NCBI RefSeq assembly: GCF_024385505.1
Contig: NZ_JANFLT010000005.1
Span: 372,001 to 436,000 of the forward strand
Origin: Arthrobacter zhaoxinii
GTDB taxonomy: Bacteria; Actinomycetota; Actinomycetes; Actinomycetales; Micrococcaceae
DNA: 64,000 nt
Direction: 5' to 3'
Part shown: positions 8,987-18,165 of the stretch, in pieces
Position numbering within the stretch: the first letter of the stretch is position 1
How the letters are laid out: each line of letters begins with the position of its first letter
Program-made: the position numbers and the translations under genes
Notes under the pieces: generated by a model
The model's input: only the letters and a program-made list of their open reading frames with translations
Told to the model about the DNA's origin: nothing
Database searches by the model: none

Positions 8987-11533
8987 ATGGACATGAAACT
9001 TCTTGAGCAGCTTGCCTCCGGCCCGTCCAGCACCCGCACCGTTGATCCCGACGAGACCTACACGTCCTTCCTGGAGTGGGTGGAAAGCCGCGGTATGTCC
9101 CTGTACCCGGCGCAGGATGAGGCAGTCATGGAACTGGTGACGGGCAACAACGTCATCCTTGCCACCCCCACCGGGTCCGGTAAGTCGATGGTGGCGATCG
9201 CCGCGCATTTCTACGCCATGGCACAGGACGAGCGCAGCTACTACACGGCGCCCATCAAGGCCCTGGTGTCGGAGAAGTTCTTCGCGCTGTGTGAAATCTT
9301 CGGTGCTGAGAACGTCGGGATGGTCACCGGCGACTCCTCGGTGAACAAGGACGCCCCGATCATCTGCTGCACAGCGGAGATCCTGGCCAACATCGCCCTG
9401 CGCGAAGGCGCCGACGCAGACCTGGGCACCGTCATCATGGACGAGTTCCATTTCTACTCCGATCCGCAGCGCGGCTGGGCCTGGCAGGTTCCGCTGCTGG
9501 AGCTGCCGCAGGCCCAGTTCCTGCTGATGTCCGCCACCCTGGGCGATATGACCCGGATCGCCAATGAGCTCAGTGAACTCACCAACCGGGACACCGTCAC
9601 GGTCTCCTCCGTGCAGCGGCCCATTCCCCTGCACTACTACTACGTGGAGACCCCGGTCCAGGAATCCCTGGAGGAACTGCTGGCCACCAAGCAAGTGCCG
9701 GTCTACGTAGTGCATTTTTCCCAGATCGAAGCCATTGACCGGGCCCAGGCCCTCATGAGCATCAACGTCTGCACCCGCGAGGAAAAGGACCGGATCGCCG
9801 AGCTGATCGCCGGCTTCCGGTTTGCCCCCGGGTTCGGCAAGACCCTGAACCGGCTGGTCCGGCACGGCATCGGCGTGCACCATGCCGGCATGCTGCCCAA
9901 GTACCGGCGCCTGGTGGAGCAGCTGGCCCAGGCCGGCCTGCTGAAGGTCATCTGCGGCACCGACACCCTGGGGGTCGGCATCAACGTGCCCATCCGCACC
10001 GTGCTGATCACCGCCCTGTCCAAGTACGACGGCACGCGCACCCGGCCCCTGAAGGTCCGTGAGTTCCACCAGATCGCCGGACGCGCCGGGCGGGCCGGGT
10101 ACGACACGGCAGGCACCGTCGTCGTGCAGGCACCGGAACACGTGATCGAAAACGTCAAGGCCATGGCCAAGGCACACGCCAAGTTCGGTGACGACCAGAA
10201 GAAGCTGCGCCAGGTGGTGAAGAAGAAGCCGCAGGCCGGTTTTGTCTCCTGGGGCAAACCGACCTTCGAGAAGCTGGTGGACGGCACTCCGGAACCGCTG
10301 ACCTCCAGCTTCAACATCACCCACTCCATGCTGCTGAACCTGCTGGAGCGCCCGGGGGATCCGTTCACTGCGGCCAAGAAGCTGCTGACCAACAACCACG
10401 AGACCCGGTCCTCGCAGCTGGCGCTGATGAAGAAGGCCCTGAGCATCTACCGGGAACTCAAGACCGCCGGCATTGTCGAGGTGCTGCCGGAGCCCGACGC
10501 CGACGGCCGCACCGTCCGCCTGAAGGTGCACCTGCAGCCGAACTTCGCCCTGAACCAGCCGCTGTCCCCGTTTGCCATGGCCTCCCTGGAGATCCTGGAC
10601 CCGGACAGCCCGTCCTACGCTCTGGACGTGGTCTCCGTGATCGAAGCGATCATGGAAAAGCCCCGCCAGGTGCTCTCCGCCCAGGAGAAGAAGGCACGCG
10701 GCGAAGCTATCGCTGCCATGAAGTCCCAGGGCATCGAGTACGACGAGCGGATGGCCCTGCTGGAGGAAGTGAGCTACCCGCAGCCGCTGGCCGAACTCCT
10801 GGAGCAGTCCTTCGAGGTGTACCGCTCCGGCGCTCCCTGGCTGGGCGAGTTCGAACTCAGCCCCAAGTCGATTGTCCGGGACATGTACGAGCGGGCCATG
10901 AGCTTCGGCGAGTACGTGCAGTTCTACTCCCTGGCCCGTTCCGAAGGCGTGCTGCTGCGCTACCTCTCGGACACCTACAAGGCCCTGCTGCACACCGTGC
11001 CGCCGGAGCGGCTGCGAGAAGACCTGGAAGACATCATCGAATGGCTGGGTGAACTGGTCCGCCAGACCGACTCCTCCCTGCTGGACGAATGGGAAGAGCT
11101 GACCAGCGGCATCAACCCCGATGCCTCGAACGAGCCGCTGCTTCCGCCGGTGCCGGACCGCCTGACGGCCAACGTCCGGGCGTTCCGGGTCATGGTGCGC
11201 AATGAGATGTTCTCCCGGGTGAAGCTTTTCGCCGACGAGGATGACCGCGCCCTGGGAGAGCTCGACGGCGACGCCGGCTGGGACGCCGACCGCTGGGCGG
11301 ACGTCCTGGACGCGTACTTCGAGGAACACGAGGATATCGACGACGGCCCGGACGGCCGCGGACCCAACCTGCTGATCATCAAGGAACTCCCCGGCAAATG
11401 GGAGGTCCGGCAGATCTTCAAGGACCCGGCCAACCACCTGGACTGGGGCATCACCGCCGAAGTGGACCTGGCGGCGTCGGACGAGGCCGGCAGCCCCGTC
11501 ATCAAGGTGATCTCCGCCGGACGCCTGGATTAG
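8987..11533 (+). CDS. DEAD/DEAH-box RNA/DNA helicase with C-terminal DUF3516
   Basis: An 848-aa superfamily 2 helicase of the Ski2-like group found in actinobacteria. N-terminal core: Q-like YPAQDEA, motif I ATPTGSGKS near residue 59, motif II DEFH near 150, motif III SAT, and motif VI HQIAGRAGRAGYD near 363. The C-terminal half, about residues 420-840, matches the architecture annotated as DUF3516. It presumably unwinds RNA or DNA; its physiological substrate is not established. A TAGTCT hexamer ends 3 nt before the ATG at 8987 and 9 nt before a second in-frame ATG at 8993, so the true start may be MKLLEQL. Confidence 0.92.
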   Translation: MDMKLLEQLASGPSSTRTVDPDETYTSFLEWVESRGMSLYPAQDEAVMELVTGNNVILATPTGSGKSMVAIAAHFYAMAQDERSYYTAPIKALVSEKFFALCEIFGAENVGMVTGDSSVNKDAPIICCTAEILANIALREGADADLGTVIMDEFHFYSDPQRGWAWQVPLLELPQAQFLLMSATLGDMTRIANELSELTNRDTVTVSSVQRPIPLHYYYVETPVQESLEELLATKQVPVYVVHFSQIEAIDRAQALMSINVCTREEKDRIAELIAGFRFAPGFGKTLNRLVRHGIGVHHAGMLPKYRRLVEQLAQAGLLKVICGTDTLGVGINVPIRTVLITALSKYDGTRTRPLKVREFHQIAGRAGRAGYDTAGTVVVQAPEHVIENVKAMAKAHAKFGDDQKKLRQVVKKKPQAGFVSWGKPTFEKLVDGTPEPLTSSFNITHSMLLNLLERPGDPFTAAKKLLTNNHETRSSQLALMKKALSIYRELKTAGIVEVLPEPDADGRTVRLKVHLQPNFALNQPLSPFAMASLEILDPDSPSYALDVVSVIEAIMEKPRQVLSAQEKKARGEAIAAMKSQGIEYDERMALLEEVSYPQPLAELLEQSFEVYRSGAPWLGEFELSPKSIVRDMYERAMSFGEYVQFYSLARSEGVLLRYLSDTYKALLHTVPPERLREDLEDIIEWLGELVRQTDSSLLDEWEELTSGINPDASNEPLLPPVPDRLTANVRAFRVMVRNEMFSRVKLFADEDDRALGELDGDAGWDADRWADVLDAYFEEHEDIDDGPDGRGPNLLIIKELPGKWEVRQIFKDPANHLDWGITAEVDLAASDEAGSPVIKVISAGRLD

Positions 11534-11536
11534 GCT
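11531..11536 (+). promoter_or_regulatory. -10 hexamer overlapping the helicase stop codon
   Basis: TAGGCT, whose first three bases are the helicase TAG stop codon, lies 7 nt before the ATG of the GNAT gene. The 7 nt contain ggag, so some Shine-Dalgarno function is also possible. Confidence 0.45.
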
Positions 11537-11543
11537 GGAGCCC

Positions 11544-12020
11544 ATGCAGATCCGTCCCGCACGCCGGGAAGACGTCCCCGTCATCCTTGAGCTGATCCAC
11601 GACCTGGCCATCTACGAAAAAGAACCGCACGCGGTGAAAAATACCGTGGAGGCGCTGGAAGCGAACCTCTTCGGGGAGCATCCGGCCATCTTCGCCCATG
11701 TGGCGGTGGACGGGGGCACGGTGCAGGGGTTCGCCCTGTGGTTCCTGAACTACTCCACCTGGGAGGGTGTGCACGGCATCTATCTCGAGGACCTCTACGT
11801 CCGGCCCGAGGCCCGGGGCAGGGGCATCGGGAAGGCGCTGCTGCGGACGCTGGCGGAAACCGCCGTCGAACGCGGCTACGCCCGGGTGGAATGGTGCGTA
11901 CTGAACTGGAACGAACCCTCCATCGGCTTCTATCGGTCCCTGGGCGCCGCGGCGCAGGACGACTGGACCACCTTCCGGCTCACCGGAGACGCGCTCGCCT
12001 CCTTCGGGGGCCGGTCATGA
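11544..12020 (+). CDS. GNAT-family N-acetyltransferase
   Basis: A 158-aa acetyltransferase. The acetyl-CoA pyrophosphate-binding motif A is RPEARGRGIGKALL (R/Q-x-x-G-x-G/A) near residues 88-101. The next strand carries VEWCVLNWNEPSIGFYRSLGA, typical of diamine/spermidine acetyltransferase-like GNATs. The N-terminus MQIRPARREDVPVILELIHDLA is a normal GNAT start. It overlaps the next gene by 4 bp (ATGA), so the two are co-translated. Substrate unknown; a small amine is a reasonable guess. Confidence 0.88.
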   Translation: MQIRPARREDVPVILELIHDLAIYEKEPHAVKNTVEALEANLFGEHPAIFAHVAVDGGTVQGFALWFLNYSTWEGVHGIYLEDLYVRPEARGRGIGKALLRTLAETAVERGYARVEWCVLNWNEPSIGFYRSLGAAAQDDWTTFRLTGDALASFGGRS

Positions 12021-13348
12021 GCGTCCCGGTCCCGCACATCCCCGTCCCCCACGCCGCCTCGCGCAGCTACCCGGTGCGCGGAATGAACGTGACGGACCAC
12101 CGGTTCACGGTGCCGCTGGACCACTCGGATCCGGACGGCGAAACCATTACGGTCTTTGCCCGCGAATATTCCGACGCCGAACTTTCCGCAGCCGAAGTGC
12201 AGGACCTGCCGTGGCTGCTTTACCTGCAGGGCGGCCCGGGCGGCAAGGGCAGCCGGCTGCTGCAGTTCGGCGGCTGGACGAAGGCCGCTTCCAAGCACTT
12301 CCGGATCCTGATGCTGGACCAGCGCGGGACCGGGCTCTCCACTCCGGCGGACCAGCAGACCCTGCCGCTGCGCGGAGACGCCGCGGCGCAGGCCGCGTAT
12401 CTCGCCCGTTTCCGGGCCGACTCGATTGTGGCCGATGCCGAGCTGATCCGGCAGGCCCTCGGCTCCGGACCGTGGAGCACGTACGGGCAGAGCTACGGCG
12501 GCTTCTGCACCCTGACCTACCTCTCCTTTGCCCCCGGTGGTTTGAAGGAATGCCTGGTGACCGGAGGCCTGGCCCCGTTGACCGGGCCGGCGGACCGCGT
12601 CTACGAAGCGACGTTCCGCCGGGTGGCCGCACGCAACGCGGAGTACTTCTCCCGCTACCCGGAGGACCGGGAGGCCACCACCCGGATTGCCCGGCACCTG
12701 GAGTCCGTCCCGGAGTTCCTCCCCACCGGGGAGCGCCTGACCGTGCGGCGGTTCCAGATGGCCGGGTCCTACCTGGGCGGCAACACCCGGGTGGACGGCC
12801 TGCATTACCTGCTGCAGGAGGCGTTTGTCCCCACCCCGGACGGGGACCGGCTCTCGGCCACCTTCCTGGAAGCTGTCCACGGACTGGTCAGCCGCGCGGC
12901 GAATCCGCTCTACGCGGTGATGCACGAGTCGATCTACGGCCAGGGCGAAGCCACCAACTGGGCGGCGGAGCGCGTACTGCAGTCCTTCCCGGAGTTTGAA
13001 CCCACGGCGCCCCAGCCGCTGTACACCGGCGAGATGGTCTACCCCTGGTACTTCGACGAGGACCCGGCACTGATCCCGCTTCGGGAAACCGCCGAGCTGC
13101 TGGCCCGGAAATCCGACTGGGGTCCCCTGTACGACACCGCGCAGCTGGCACGCAACACCGTGCCCGTGGCCGCCGCCGTCTACACGGATGACATCTACGT
13201 GGACCGGGACCTCTCCCTGGAAACCGCCGCAGCCGTGCAGGGGCTGAAGGTCTGGGAAAGCGCCGACTTCCACCATGACGGCATTGCCGACGACGGCGAA
13301 GCGATTTTCACCCGGCTGCTGGGCATGGTCCGCGGCGCGGACGGGTAG
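12017..13348 (+). CDS. pip: Prolyl aminopeptidase (alpha/beta hydrolase, peptidase family S33)
   Basis: A 443-aa enzyme that releases N-terminal proline from peptides. Family S33 motifs: GGPGGKGS near residue 72 (oxyanion hole), DQRGTGLS near 101, and the nucleophile elbow GQSYGG with Ser159; a His lies in FHHDG near the C-terminus. The open frame extends upstream within the GNAT gene, but the ATG at 12017 overlapping the GNAT stop is the natural start (MSVPVPHIPVPH). A strong terminator follows 8 bp after the stop. Confidence 0.88.
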   Translation: MSVPVPHIPVPHAASRSYPVRGMNVTDHRFTVPLDHSDPDGETITVFAREYSDAELSAAEVQDLPWLLYLQGGPGGKGSRLLQFGGWTKAASKHFRILMLDQRGTGLSTPADQQTLPLRGDAAAQAAYLARFRADSIVADAELIRQALGSGPWSTYGQSYGGFCTLTYLSFAPGGLKECLVTGGLAPLTGPADRVYEATFRRVAARNAEYFSRYPEDREATTRIARHLESVPEFLPTGERLTVRRFQMAGSYLGGNTRVDGLHYLLQEAFVPTPDGDRLSATFLEAVHGLVSRAANPLYAVMHESIYGQGEATNWAAERVLQSFPEFEPTAPQPLYTGEMVYPWYFDEDPALIPLRETAELLARKSDWGPLYDTAQLARNTVPVAAAVYTDDIYVDRDLSLETAAAVQGLKVWESADFHHDGIADDGEAIFTRLLGMVRGADG

Positions 13349-13356
13349 TCCGGCAT

Positions 13357-13402
13357 AATGAAGCAGGTCCCCGGCAGACGCCGGGGACCTGCTTCATTTT
13401 TC
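13357..13402 (+). terminator. Strong rho-independent terminator after pip
   Basis: A perfect 19-bp inverted repeat (13357-13375 against 13380-13398) with a 4-nt loop, running into a T tract to 13401. Confidence 0.92.
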
Positions 13403-13422
13403 CTGATGTTGTCCTGGGGCCG

Positions 13423-13608
13423 CTACAGCGGCCGGTCGGCCAGTTTCCGGACCCAGTCCGGGGTGGGCTTGCCGAGCTTGCGGTCAGTGGTGAGACGGAG
13501 CCGTGCGGCCCGGATCTGCACCCGTTCGCGGTCCCGGTCCCGGTCAGGCTGATCGGCGCCCCGCGGGGCCTTACCTCCGTGTGCCAGCGGCAGTGCTGCT
13601 GTTGTCAT
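13423..13608 (-). CDS. Small basic protein of unknown function
   Basis: A 61-aa protein starting MTTAALPLAHG, rich in Arg and Asp (a DRDRDRERV stretch), ending with a conserved-looking PTPDWVRKLADRPL. The ATG at 13608 has a perfect AGGAGG 6 nt upstream. The start lies inside the 3' end of the preceding membrane-protein gene (38-bp overlap), so the two are translationally coupled. No transmembrane segment or signal peptide. I do not recognise the family. Confidence 0.62.
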   Translation of the reverse strand: MTTAALPLAHGGKAPRGADQPDRDRDRERVQIRAARLRLTTDRKLGKPTPDWVRKLADRPL

Positions 13609-14026
13609 CGTCAGCCTCCTCCGTTCCGGGTCCGCTCGTGATGATTTCATTCTGGCCCATATCGCCGTTCGAGTCCACTAACGCCGTCAGCGGGCGCGCC
13701 CAGGCAATGCTGATGATCGCTGCCTCTTCGGCACCGGCCAGGTCGCTCTGGGCCAGCAGATCCAAAACGCCCAGGCCGGTTTCCTGCCGCCGGGGATCCT
13801 CCGACAGGGACGCTTCGATGGCCCACTGGGCACGGGTCCACCACTCCGACCGCTGATCCGCTTTCCGGCGCTGCTCCAGGGTTTTCCATCCGATGAAAAA
13901 GGTCAGGGCACCCGCAAGCAGGACAGCCAGCGGGCCCAGCGCGGCGACAATTTCCCACCAGGAGGTGGCACTGTCTGCCGGAAGCGCCGGAAGCGCCGGC
14001 GGGGACGGCGGGGAGGTGAACTGCAT
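13571..14026 (-). CDS. Single-pass membrane protein of unknown function
   Basis: A 151-aa protein: a Pro-rich N-terminal stretch, one transmembrane helix at about residues 25-46 (IVAALGPLAVLLAGALTFF), a charged ETLEQRRKADQR-like juxtamembrane segment, and a cytosolic helical region with LGVLDLLAQSDLAGAEEAAI. The tail is acidic. A TACGGT hexamer lies 6 nt before the ATG, suggesting a leaderless message. It overlaps the small downstream gene. Family not recognised; the pair may work together. Confidence 0.7.
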   Translation of the reverse strand: MQFTSPPSPPALPALPADSATSWWEIVAALGPLAVLLAGALTFFIGWKTLEQRRKADQRSEWWTRAQWAIEASLSEDPRRQETGLGVLDLLAQSDLAGAEEAAIISIAWARPLTALVDSNGDMGQNEIITSGPGTEEADDDNSSTAAGTRR

Positions 14027-14086
14027 GCTTCCACCGTAGCGCCGGCCGCCGACATTCCCGGCCGACCCGGCCGGCAGCCCCGTCGG

Positions 14087-15208
14087 TCAGGCCCTAGTGA
14101 AATCGATGATTCCGCGGATATTGATGCCCTCACGCATATCGTTGTAGGCCTCGTTGATCTCGTCCAGGGAGTACCGCTTGGTGATCAGCTCGTCCAGCTT
14201 CAGCCGGCCGGCCTGGTAGAGGCGCAGCAGCATCGGCATCGCCTCCCGTGGGGACGCCATGCCGTAGAGCGCGCCCTGGATGCGCTTCTGGTACATGGCC
14301 AGGGTAAAGGCGTTGATCCCCGGGATCTCGTCGTCGGTGTCCTTGCCGATCCCGGTGACCACAACGGTTCCGCCCTTGCGGATGGCACCATATGCCCGGC
14401 CGATGTCGGCACCCGTGACGACACCGATGCAGATAATCGCCGAATCCGCTCCCTGGCCGTTGGTGACGGACCGAACGAAGGCATCGGCTTCATCGAAGTC
14501 CGCGAAGACCTCAGTGGCGCCGAACTGCGGGGCAAAGTCCTTCTTGGCCGGTGCCGGATCGACCACCACCACGTGGGCGGCGCCGGACAGAGCGGCCCCC
14601 TGGACCGCATTCATGCCGATGCCGCCGGCGCCGATGACCAGGACAACGTCCCCTCCCCGGACATGTGCCGCGTTGGTCGCCGAGCCGAACCCGGTGGCGA
14701 CGCCGCAGGCCACCAGGCAGGCAACCTCCAGCGGTACTTCCGGGTCGATTTTCACGACGGACATCTGGTCGTAAACCTGCCACTGCGCGAAGGTGCCCAG
14801 AGTGCTGACCGTACCCACGTCCGTTCCGTCGGAGTGCATCCGGAAGCCGCCCGAAGGCTGGTTCCCCTCGAGGATGATTGCTCCGTAGTCGCAAAGGTTC
14901 TGCATTCCCGCGGCGCACCAGCGGCACTTCCCGCAACCGGGGATGAAGGCCGTGACAATGTGGTCGCCCTCGGCCAGGTCATGCACCTCGGAGCCCACCT
15001 TGCGGACAATGCCGGCGCCTTCATGGCCGCCGACCATCGGCGTCATGCCGGTCTGGATATCCCCGGTGACGAAATGGTCATCGGAATGGCAAAGGCCGGT
15101 GGCCACCATCTCCACCAGGACCTCGGTGGGTCCCGGTTCGTCCAGGTCCACCTCCTGAACGGTCCATTTGCCGGGTGCTTCCCACAGAACTGCTGCACGT
15201 GTTTTCAT
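14087..15208 (-). CDS. NDMA-dependent (zinc) alcohol dehydrogenase
   Basis: A 373-aa zinc alcohol dehydrogenase of the MDR superfamily, closest in pattern to the N,N-dimethyl-p-nitrosoaniline-dependent Rxyl_3153-like family of actinobacteria, whose bound NAD(P) is reoxidised in situ. Catalytic zinc residues: Cys in GLCHSDDH near residue 38 and GGHEGAG near 60. The structural zinc loop is CGKCRWCAAGMQNLC. The Rossmann motif is GAGGIGMNAVQG. The ATG at 15208 has GGAGG about 8 nt upstream; a codon 15 bp earlier would bury that ribosome-binding site in the coding region. Physiological substrate unknown. Confidence 0.88.
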   Translation of the reverse strand: MKTRAAVLWEAPGKWTVQEVDLDEPGPTEVLVEMVATGLCHSDDHFVTGDIQTGMTPMVGGHEGAGIVRKVGSEVHDLAEGDHIVTAFIPGCGKCRWCAAGMQNLCDYGAIILEGNQPSGGFRMHSDGTDVGTVSTLGTFAQWQVYDQMSVVKIDPEVPLEVACLVACGVATGFGSATNAAHVRGGDVVLVIGAGGIGMNAVQGAALSGAAHVVVVDPAPAKKDFAPQFGATEVFADFDEADAFVRSVTNGQGADSAIICIGVVTGADIGRAYGAIRKGGTVVVTGIGKDTDDEIPGINAFTLAMYQKRIQGALYGMASPREAMPMLLRLYQAGRLKLDELITKRYSLDEINEAYNDMREGINIRGIIDFTRA

Positions 15209-15312
15209 CCTGGTCCTCCACATCGTTGTGATTGGAGTGGCAGGCTACAGCAGCAGCACCGCAGTGTTCGCAGGTACTCCTACGGGTCTTCCGTCCCGCG
15301 TGGACCGGCGGC

Positions 15313-17391
15313 CTACGCGTGTCCGGCGGACTGCATCTGGCGCAGTTCCTTCTTCAGGTCCCCCACCTCGTCGCGGAGCCGCGCCGCGAGCTCGAACTGC
15401 AGCTCGGCGGCGGCGGCATGCATCTGCTCGGTCATGGACGCAATGAGCGTGGTGAGGTCCTCGGCCGGAGCGGCGGCGAGGCCGTCCTTCCGGACCCCCT
15501 TGCCCTTGCCCTTCGTCTTCTTCTTCGCGGCCTCTTCCAGGAGCGCCTTGGTGTCGGCGTCCTCGCGGGCCAGCTGGTCCGTGATATCCGCGATCTTCTT
15601 GCGCAGCGGCTGCGGGTCCACGCCGTGCTTCTTGTTGTAGGCGACCTGGATCTCGCGGCGGCGGTTGGTTTCATCAATGGCCTTGGCCATGGAATCGGTG
15701 ATCCGGTCCGCGTACATGTGGACCTCGCCGGAGACGTTACGGGCGGCACGGCCGATCGTCTGGATCAGGGAGGTGGAGGAGCGCAGGAAGCCCTCCTTGT
15801 CGGCGTCGAGGATGCTGACCAGGGATACCTCGGGAAGGTCCAGGCCCTCACGCAGCAGGTTAATGCCGACCAGCACGTCGAAGGTGCCCATCCGCAGTTC
15901 GCGGAGCAGTTCCACGCGGCGCAGGGTATCGACGTCGGAGTGCAGGTATTCCACCTTGACCCCGTGCTCCAGCAGATAGCCCGTGAGGTCCTCCGCCATC
16001 CGTTTGGTGAGCGTGGTGACCAGCACGCGCTCGTCCCGCTCGGTGCGGGTGCGGATTTCGCCGAGCAGGTCATCGATCTGGCCCTTGCTGGGCTTCACCA
16101 CCACCTGCGGGTCCACCAGGCCGGTGGGCCGGATGATCTGTTCCACGTAGCCGTCCGCCTTGGACAGTTCGTATTTGCCGGGGGTGGCGGACATGTACAC
16201 GGTCTGGCCGATCCGCTCCAGGAACTCGTCCCACTTGAGCGGACGGTTGTCCATGGCCGAGGGAAGCCGGAAGCCGTGGTCCACCAGGGTGCGCTTGCGG
16301 GACATATCACCTTCGTACATGGCACCGATCTGCGGAATGGTGACGTGGGATTCGTCCACCACCAGCAGGAAGTCATCCGGGAAGTAATCCAGCAGGCAGT
16401 GCGGGGCGGTGCCCGGGCCGCGGCCGTCGATATGCCGCGAGTAGTTCTCGATGCCGTTGCAGAAACCCATCTGCTGCATCATTTCCAGGTCGTAGGTGGT
16501 GCGCATCCGCAGCCGCTGGGCTTCCACCAGCTTGTTCTGGGATTCAAGTTCCTTCAGCCGCACCTGCAGCTCGTCCTCGATCTGGCGGATGGCACGGTGC
16601 ATCCGGTCCTCGCCGGCCACATAGTGCGACGCCGGGAAGACGTACATTTCGTTCTCTTCATGGATGACGTCGCCGGTCAGCGGATGCAGGGTGTAGATGT
16701 TCTCGATCTCGTCGCCGAAGAATTCCACGCGGATCGCGTTTTCCTCGTACATCGGAATGATTTCCACGGTGTCGCCGCGCACCCGGAAGGTGCCGCGGTG
16801 GAAGTCCATGTCATTGCGGACGTACTGCATGGCTACGAAGCGGCGCAGCAGGTCATCACGGTTCATCTGCTGGCCCCGGCGCAGCGTCACCATCGCCTCG
16901 ATGTACTCTTCCGGGGTGCCCAGGCCGTAGATGCAGGACACGGTGGCCACCACGATGACGTCACGGCGGGTCAGCAGGGCATTGGTGGCCGAGTGGCGCA
17001 GGCGTTCGACTTCCTCATTGATGGAGGAGTCCTTCTCGATGAAGGTGTCCGTCTGCGGAACGTACGCTTCAGGCTGGTAGTAGTCGTAATAGGAGACGAA
17101 GTATTCCACCGCGTTGTTGGGCAGCAGCTCCCGGAATTCGTTGGCCAGCTGGGCGGCCAGCGTCTTGTTCTGGACCATCACCAGCGTTGGGCGCTGAACC
17201 TGCTCCACCAGCCAGGCCGCCGTCGCGCTCTTACCGGTACCGGTGGCGCCCAGGAGGACAACGTCCTTCTCGCCCGCGTTGATCCGCTCGGCGAGTTCCT
17301 TGATGGCGGTGGGCTGGTCACCGGCGGGCTTGTAGTCACTGATGACCTCAAACGGTGCCACTACTCTCTTGATGTCCTGCGCAAGACTCAT
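15313..17391 (-). CDS. uvrB: UvrABC excinuclease subunit B
   Basis: A 692-aa DNA-repair helicase-like protein. Walker [14 protein letters not shown] lies near residue 47. The beta-hairpin region contains [12 protein letters not shown], motif II is DESHV, and motif VI is QTIGRAARN. The C-terminal UVR domain (about residues 650-685, [18 protein letters not shown]) binds UvrC. It verifies damage handed over by UvrA and recruits UvrC. A TAGCTT hexamer ends 7 nt before the ATG. coaE lies upstream on the same strand. Confidence 0.97.
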   Translation of the reverse strand: MSLAQDIKRVVAPFEVISDYKPAGDQPTAIKELAERINAGEKDVVLLGATGTGKSATAAWLVEQVQRPTLVMVQNKTLAAQLANEFRELLPNNAVEYFVSYYDYYQPEAYVPQTDTFIEKDSSINEEVERLRHSATNALLTRRDVIVVATVSCIYGLGTPEEYIEAMVTLRRGQQMNRDDLLRRFVAMQYVRNDMDFHRGTFRVRGDTVEIIPMYEENAIRVEFFGDEIENIYTLHPLTGDVIHEENEMYVFPASHYVAGEDRMHRAIRQIEDELQVRLKELESQNKLVEAQRLRMRTTYDLEMMQQMGFCNGIENYSRHIDGRGPGTAPHCLLDYFPDDFLLVVDESHVTIPQIGAMYEGDMSRKRTLVDHGFRLPSAMDNRPLKWDEFLERIGQTVYMSATPGKYELSKADGYVEQIIRPTGLVDPQVVVKPSKGQIDDLLGEIRTRTERDERVLVTTLTKRMAEDLTGYLLEHGVKVEYLHSDVDTLRRVELLRELRMGTFDVLVGINLLREGLDLPEVSLVSILDADKEGFLRSSTSLIQTIGRAARNVSGEVHMYADRITDSMAKAIDETNRRREIQVAYNKKHGVDPQPLRKKIADITDQLAREDADTKALLEEAAKKKTKGKGKGVRKDGLAAAPAEDLTTLIASMTEQMHAAAAELQFELAARLRDEVGDLKKELRQMQSAGHA

Positions 17392-17398
17392 GGGTTTA

Positions 17399-17404
17399 AA
17401 GCTA
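17399..17404 (-). promoter_or_regulatory. uvrB: -10 hexamer of uvrB (leaderless)
   Basis: TAGCTT on the minus strand, then TAAACCC and the ATG. No Shine-Dalgarno. I saw no SOS box here, unlike uvrA. Confidence 0.5.
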
Positions 17405-17473
17405 CTCCGCTCTGCGGACAGCCGTGGTCCGCTTTGCTAGCGGCTGAACGGGGAATGCCCGCCGGTCCTGGCC

Positions 17474-18094
17474 CTACCGTGCCGCCCGGGTCCGGGCGGC
17501 ATTCAGCGGCACCAGCCGGGTTTCCCAGAGATCCCGTACGGCCGCAGCCAGCTCCTGCTCGGTGCCGGTGTTGTGCAGCACAACGTCGGCGGCTTCGGCC
17601 CGCTGCTCCGCGGTGGCCTGGGCGGCGATCCGGGCCCGTGCGGCGTCGGGCTCCATTCCCCGCATCCGGACCATGCGGTCCAGCCGGACATCCTCGGGTG
17701 CCTCGACAACGAGGACAAAATCGAAGTTCCCGGCCTGGCCGGTTTCCACCAGGAGCGGGATGTCCTGGACCAGGATCCCGTCCGCGGGCACCTCGGCCGC
17801 CAGCTCCGCGGCACGGGCCCGGACCAGCGGATGGATAATACCGTTCAGCACCTTCCTGCGCTCCTCGTCGCCGAAGACCACGGCGGCCAGCGCCGCCCGG
17901 TCCAGGGAACCGTCGGCAGCCAGGATGGCGGGGCCAAAAGCCTCGACGACGGCGGCCAGGCCAGGTGTGCCGGGCTCCACCACTTCCCGGGCCAGGGCAT
18001 CGGCGTCCACCAGCACCGCCCCGCAGTCCACGAGGGTACGGGCAACCAGGGATTTTCCGGCGGCGATCCCGCCGGTGAGTCCAACCTTGAGCAT
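17474..18094 (-). CDS. coaE: Dephospho-CoA kinase
   Basis: A 206-aa P-loop kinase catalysing the last step of coenzyme A synthesis. The N-terminus MLKVGLTGGIAAGKS contains the Walker A motif. DADALAREVVEPGTPG and HPLVRARA are family signatures, followed by QDIPLLVETG in the CoA-binding region. Length is normal (about 200 aa). Many mycobacterial CoaE proteins carry an extra C-terminal UPF0157 domain; this one does not. The position upstream of uvrB is common in this family. Confidence 0.95.
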   Translation of the reverse strand: MLKVGLTGGIAAGKSLVARTLVDCGAVLVDADALAREVVEPGTPGLAAVVEAFGPAILAADGSLDRAALAAVVFGDEERRKVLNGIIHPLVRARAAELAAEVPADGILVQDIPLLVETGQAGNFDFVLVVEAPEDVRLDRMVRMRGMEPDAARARIAAQATAEQRAEAADVVLHNTGTEQELAAAVRDLWETRLVPLNAARTRAAR

Positions 18095-18100
18095 GCCCCC

Positions 18101-18106
18101 ACCCTA
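18101..18106 (-). promoter_or_regulatory. coaE: -10 hexamer of coaE (leaderless)
   Basis: TAGGGT on the minus strand, 6 nt (gggggc) before the ATG. Confidence 0.45.
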
Positions 18107-18153
18107 CCGCCGGTGTCCCCGCTGCGGCCGGCACGGACACCGGCGGCGGCCAC

Positions 18154-18159
18154 TAGACT
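18154..18159 (+). promoter_or_regulatory. -10 hexamer of the IMPACT-family gene (leaderless)
   Basis: TAGACT, then ggaaag and the GTG at 18166. The coaE -10 lies only 47 bp away on the other strand. Confidence 0.5.
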
Positions 18160-18165
18160 GGAAAG

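Noticed and set aside
8927-11611. Long minus-strand open frame joined to tam, antisense to the helicase
   Set aside because: It is a GC-skew shadow of the helicase gene. Only the 259-aa tam part has motifs, and its ATG has a well-placed -10.
15232-17838. 868-aa plus-strand open frame opposite uvrB
   Set aside because: Antisense shadow: low-complexity His/Val/Gly/Leu-rich translation with no domain, opposite a certain gene.
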